Positions 31,517-33,947 of a DNA stretch of 33,947 nt are shown piece by piece. Source of the DNA: Nonomuraea sp. MG754425 (GTDB lineage: Bacteria > Actinomycetota > Actinomycetes > Streptosporangiales > Streptosporangiaceae); contig NZ_SSXE01000105.1 of the NCBI RefSeq assembly GCF_021699195.1, positions 1-33,947 of the forward strand. The letters run 5' to 3'. The position numbers and the translations under genes were made by a program. The notes below the pieces were generated by a model. It was given only the letters and a program-made list of their open reading frames with translations, had not been told where the DNA came from and did not search any database. Each line of letters starts with the position of its first letter. The first letter of the stretch is position 1.

Positions 31517-31959
31517 CGGGTCGCCGGGGCGCGCACCATGAACACGTCCACCTCGTCCTGGCGCTCGACGGTGAACCCGTGCCGCTCGTACAGCCGCCGG
31601 GCCGCGCTGCCCTGCAGCACCTGCAGGCGGACCACGGCGTTCTCGCCGTCGCATCGCTCCAGCAGGCGGCCCAGCACGCCGGAGCCGACGCCCCGGCCCT
31701 GCAGGCCCGGGTCCAGGTAGAAGTGCTCCAGCCAGTACGCCCCCGCGTCCGGCCGCAGCGCGACGCAGCCGGCGAACGTGCCGCCCACCTCGATCGTCCA
31801 GGTGTGGGCGGGCTCGAAGTTGTCGCGCAGCCGCCGGCGTACGCGTCGTTCGTCGTAGCGTCCGAGCCGTTCGAGGTCCGCCCGCAACACCACGGCCCGC
31901 AACTCGGCGATCGTGTCCACATCTGCCGCCAAAGCCGGTCGAAGCTCCCAGTCCGCCAC
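31513..31959 (-). CDS. GNAT-family N-acetyltransferase
   Basis: The 148-residue protein has the GNAT core: an opening LRPALAADVDTIAELRAVV, the acetyl-CoA loop of motif A in FYLDPGLQGRGVGSGVLGRLLE, and the motif B region SAARRLYERHGFTVE. The acceptor is unknown. The GTG at 31959 gives the family N-terminus; GATAAC at 31974-31969 lies 9 bases upstream as a -10, so the mRNA is nearly leaderless. The stop overlaps that of the P450 (shared CTAG). A long hairpin begins 33 bp upstream of the start. Confidence 0.88.
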   Translation of the reverse strand: MADWELRPALAADVDTIAELRAVVLRADLERLGRYDERRVRRRLRDNFEPAHTWTIEVGGTFAGCVALRPDAGAYWLEHFYLDPGLQGRGVGSGVLGRLLERCDGENAVVRLQVLQGSAARRLYERHGFTVERQDEVDVFMVRAPATR

Positions 31960-32238
31960 GATCGCGATGTTATCGCCACAGAACCCAGCACAAGGGATGC
32001 GGTGCCGCCCGAGCCCTCCGGGTGATCCGTAAGACGGGCGGGCACACACCGCATCCCTCAGGTGCCGGCGATCCGAACCCACACCCATTGTCAGAATGAT
32101 CTGCTGATCAGGCGTCAGCCCGCGGGCTGAAGATCTGTACAACACCCGTGGTAGGCAACGGGACCCCAGGTAAACCTGAGTTGTACGGGACCCGCCCGAC
32201 CGTCACCCGGGTCGTACCGGCGATCAATCGCACGGGTA
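31960..32238. other. Palindrome-rich 279-bp intergenic region
   Basis: No gene is supported here. It carries CTGATCAG (32104-32111), TCAGCCCGCGGGCTGA (32115-32130), the 7-bp repeat pair GTACAAC/GTTGTAC (32137-32143, 32180-32186) enclosing CAGGT-AA-ACCTG (32167-32178), and a large hairpin at 31993-32058. It must hold the divergent promoters of the acetyltransferase and the histidine kinase. Confidence 0.7.
31993..32058. repeat. 66-base hairpin with 12-bp outer and 7-bp inner stems
   Basis: AGGGATGCGGTG (31993-32004) pairs exactly with CACCGCATCCCT (32047-32058). Inside it CCGCCCG (32005-32011) pairs with CGGGCGG (32035-32041), leaving a 5-base bulge on one side and a 23-base loop. It could be a regulatory RNA, a bidirectional terminator or a small inverted-repeat element; it is not a tRNA. 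Confidence 0.65.
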
Positions 32239-33522
32239 ATGAACGACACCGTCGCCCGGCGCTACGATGCGCTGATGGGCGAAAAGGTGCTGTCGTCCCT
32301 GCGACGGCTCGCCGTGACGCACCCTCTCCTGGTCGACCTGCTGGTGAGCGTACTGATCACCGCCGTCACGCTCTCCTTCGCGCTGGCCTTCTCCGCGAAC
32401 ACCGCCGACCCCGGGTACGCCCTGCGCCCCATGGACACCGCCGGCGTGGGCCTGACCCTGCTCGGCAACCTCTCCCTGGCCTGGCGGCGACAGGCGCCCC
32501 TGGCCGTCCTCGCCCTGTCGTGCGTCACCACGCTCGCCTTCCACACCATGGGATACGACGCCCGGCTCAACGAGGTCGCGCCGCTGCTGGCCCTCTACAC
32601 CGTGACCTACCGCCGGACGCCGGCCGTGTCCCTGCCCTGCGCACTGGTCGTGGCGGCCCTGTGGTGGCACGCCGCGTTCCTCGGCCCGGACGACTTCACC
32701 TGGCCGAACGTCGCCCAGAGCACCATCATCGTCGCCATCGCCTGGTCGTTCGGCACCAGCACCAGGCTGCTGGTCGCGCGCAACCAGCGCCTCGCCGAAC
32801 TCAGCGAGCGACTGCGCCGCGAGCAGGAGTACCGCGCGCACCGCGCCGTGACGCAGGAACGGGTACGCATCGCCCGCGAACTGCACGACGTCGTCGCCCA
32901 CCACATGTCGGTCATCGTGATCCAGGCCGGCCTGGCCCGGTACGTCCTCGGCTCCGACCCCGACACCGCGCGCGGCGCGCTCGCCACCGTCGCCGACACC
33001 GGCAGCGAGGTCATGGGCGAGATGCGGCGGCTGCTGACGGTGCTGCGCGTCGACCCCGACGAGGACGCCGACCCCGAGGGCTACGATCCCGCGCCGAGCC
33101 TGCAACGCGTGGAGCAACTCGTGGAACGGGTGCGCTCGGCCGGGGTGCCCGTCGAGGTGTCGATCAGCGGAACGGTTCGCCCGCTTCCGCCGGGCATCGA
33201 CATGTGCGCGTACCGGATCCTCCAGGAATGCCTCACCAACGTGCTCAAACACGCGGGCTCGGCCACCGCCCGCGTCTCGCTCCGCTACGGCCCCGAACTC
33301 GAACTCCGCGTCACAGACGACGGCCGCGGCCCGGCGTCCACCGGCAACGGCGACGGCCACGGCTTGATCGGCATGCGCGAACGCGTCAAGCTCTACAAGG
33401 GAACGATCACGGCCGGGGGCACGCCGTCAGGTGGGTTCGAGGTCGTGGCCGTCCTGCCCCTCCCCACCCCGGGCGCCGACGACCAGCCCGCCGAACCGCA
33501 AGGTGAGTTACCCGACGCATGA
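32239..33522 (+). CDS. NarL/DesK-type sensor histidine kinase
   Basis: The 427-residue kinase has four to six N-terminal membrane helices (about 28-180) and almost no extracellular loop. A coiled linker and a HisKA_3 dimerisation domain follow, with the phospho-accepting H216 in RVRIARELHDVVAHHMSVIV, then an ATPase domain with N-box ECLTNVLKHAG and G-boxes DDGRGP and GHGLIGMRERV. It overlaps the response-regulator start by 4 bp (ATGA). The ATG at 32239 keeps high-GC codon positions but has no Shine-Dalgarno. An in-frame ATG at 32275 lies exactly 6 bases after TACGAT and could be the true leaderless start. Signal unknown; such sensors often respond to membrane or envelope stress. Confidence 0.9.
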   Translation: MNDTVARRYDALMGEKVLSSLRRLAVTHPLLVDLLVSVLITAVTLSFALAFSANTADPGYALRPMDTAGVGLTLLGNLSLAWRRQAPLAVLALSCVTTLAFHTMGYDARLNEVAPLLALYTVTYRRTPAVSLPCALVVAALWWHAAFLGPDDFTWPNVAQSTIIVAIAWSFGTSTRLLVARNQRLAELSERLRREQEYRAHRAVTQERVRIARELHDVVAHHMSVIVIQAGLARYVLGSDPDTARGALATVADTGSEVMGEMRRLLTVLRVDPDEDADPEGYDPAPSLQRVEQLVERVRSAGVPVEVSISGTVRPLPPGIDMCAYRILQECLTNVLKHAGSATARVSLRYGPELELRVTDDGRGPASTGNGDGHGLIGMRERVKLYKGTITAGGTPSGGFEVVAVLPLPTPGADDQPAEPQGELPDA

Positions 33523-33947
33523 TCAACGTACTCGTCGTCGACGACCAGGTGCTCGTCCGCGCCGGCCTGGCCGCGCTCATCCGCGCCGCACCGGGCCTCG
33601 ACGTCGTCGGCGAGGCGGCGACCGGCGAGGAAGCCGTCGGCCTCGCCACGGCCACCGGGCCCGACCTGATCCTCATGGACATCAGGATGCCCGGCATGAA
33701 CGGCGTCACGGCCACCGAGCACATCCTGTCGGCCACACCCGACCACCGCCCCCGGGTGCTCATCCTCACCACCTTCGACCTCGACGAGTACGTCTACCAC
33801 GCCTTACGCGTCGGAGCCTCGGGCTTCCTGCTCAAGGACACCCCGCCCGAACGGCTCATCGCCGCCATCCACACCATCGCCTCCGGCGACATGCTCTTCG
33901 CCCCGACCGTCACCCGCCGGCTCGTCGAGGCGTACACGCGGCACTTC
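33519..33947 (+). CDS. NarL/FixJ-type response regulator, cut by window end
   Basis: 143 codons are visible, and the frame runs off the end. The receiver domain is complete: acidic pocket D8-D9 (VVDDQ), phospho-acceptor D54 (LILMDIRMPGMNG), the Thr of ILTTFD (about 84) and K106 (SGFLLKDTPP). The linker ERLIAAIHTIASGDMLFAPTVTRRLVE is typical of LuxR-type regulators, whose HTH would lie just outside. Its ATG overlaps the kinase TGA, so it is the cognate partner. Confidence 0.95.
   Translation, partial: MINVLVVDDQVLVRAGLAALIRAAPGLDVVGEAATGEEAVGLATATGPDLILMDIRMPGMNGVTATEHILSATPDHRPRVLILTTFDLDEYVYHALRVGASGFLLKDTPPERLIAAIHTIASGDMLFAPTVTRRLVEAYTRHF

Noticed and set aside
28536..31959. P450 plus neighbours as a natural-product cluster
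   Set aside because: There is no core biosynthetic enzyme, ferredoxin or transporter near it; the neighbours are unrelated and divergent or convergent.
31993..32058. tRNA-like hairpin
   Set aside because: The outer stem is 12 bp and only one inner stem exists; there is no anticodon or T arm.
1..33947. CRISPR array, insertion sequence, prophage or toxin-antitoxin module
   Set aside because: No direct-repeat array, transposase, integrase, phage gene or recognised toxin pair was seen on either strand.

Overview
The window is about 34 kb of very GC-rich chromosomal DNA from an actinomycete. Protein style (IdeR, citrate synthase 2, actinobacterial SerC, class F-type sortase, SpoIIE/GAF phosphatase, CGNR regulator) and many start codons 6-7 bases after a -10 box (leaderless transcripts) fit a Streptosporangiales/Nonomuraea-like organism. 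That placement is inference. I found no tRNA, rRNA, IS element, prophage or CRISPR array. I call 38 protein genes; both ends of the window cut a gene.

Layout. 1-3376 (minus): a surface locus of a secreted protein (cut by the left edge), a class F-type sortase and a wall-anchored protein whose stop overlaps the sortase start. 3549-4895 (plus): a long-chain-type acyl-CoA dehydrogenase and a 53-residue two-helix membrane protein. 4912-7757: regulator-rich. It holds a secreted SRPBCC protein divergent from a TetR regulator across a repeated operator, two MarR-type regulators divergent across only 20 bp, and an alpha/beta hydrolase. 7774-10827 (minus): a PAS-GAF-SpoIIE-ATPase signalling protein and the iron regulator IdeR. 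10996-15514: an MFS exporter and pdxH (minus), citrate synthase and serC (plus), a conserved metabolic block. 15511-17157: an orphan BlaI-type repressor, a YqhA/UPF0114 membrane protein and a rhomboid protease. 17266-19200 (minus): enoyl-CoA hydratase, HSD10-like dehydrogenase and a STAS anti-anti-sigma factor. 19408-21905 (minus): a Co/Ni ECF transporter CbiM(N)-Q-O. 21997-23805 (minus): a large GT2 glycosyltransferase. 23806-24128 is an AT-richer gap without a gene. 24129-25029 (plus): three small genes (helical protein, ClpX-type zinc finger protein, 34-residue peptide) closed by a 15-bp hairpin. 25145-28474: D-2-hydroxyacid dehydrogenase, CGNR regulator, methyltransferase, SDR. 28536-31959: a membrane-tethered PstS-like protein, a P450 and a GNAT acetyltransferase. 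32239-end: a NarL-type histidine kinase and its response regulator, cut by the right edge.

How they work together. Fatty-acid oxidation is represented by the acyl-CoA dehydrogenase, the hydratase/dehydrogenase pair and citrate synthase. PdxH supplies the PLP used by SerC. The SpoIIE phosphatase and the STAS protein are the two halves of a partner-switching system but lie about 9 kb apart. The least explained parts are the sortase locus, the MarR pair, the small-gene cluster at 24.1-25.0 kb, the tethered PstS-like receptor, and the palindrome-rich region at 31.96-32.24 kb.
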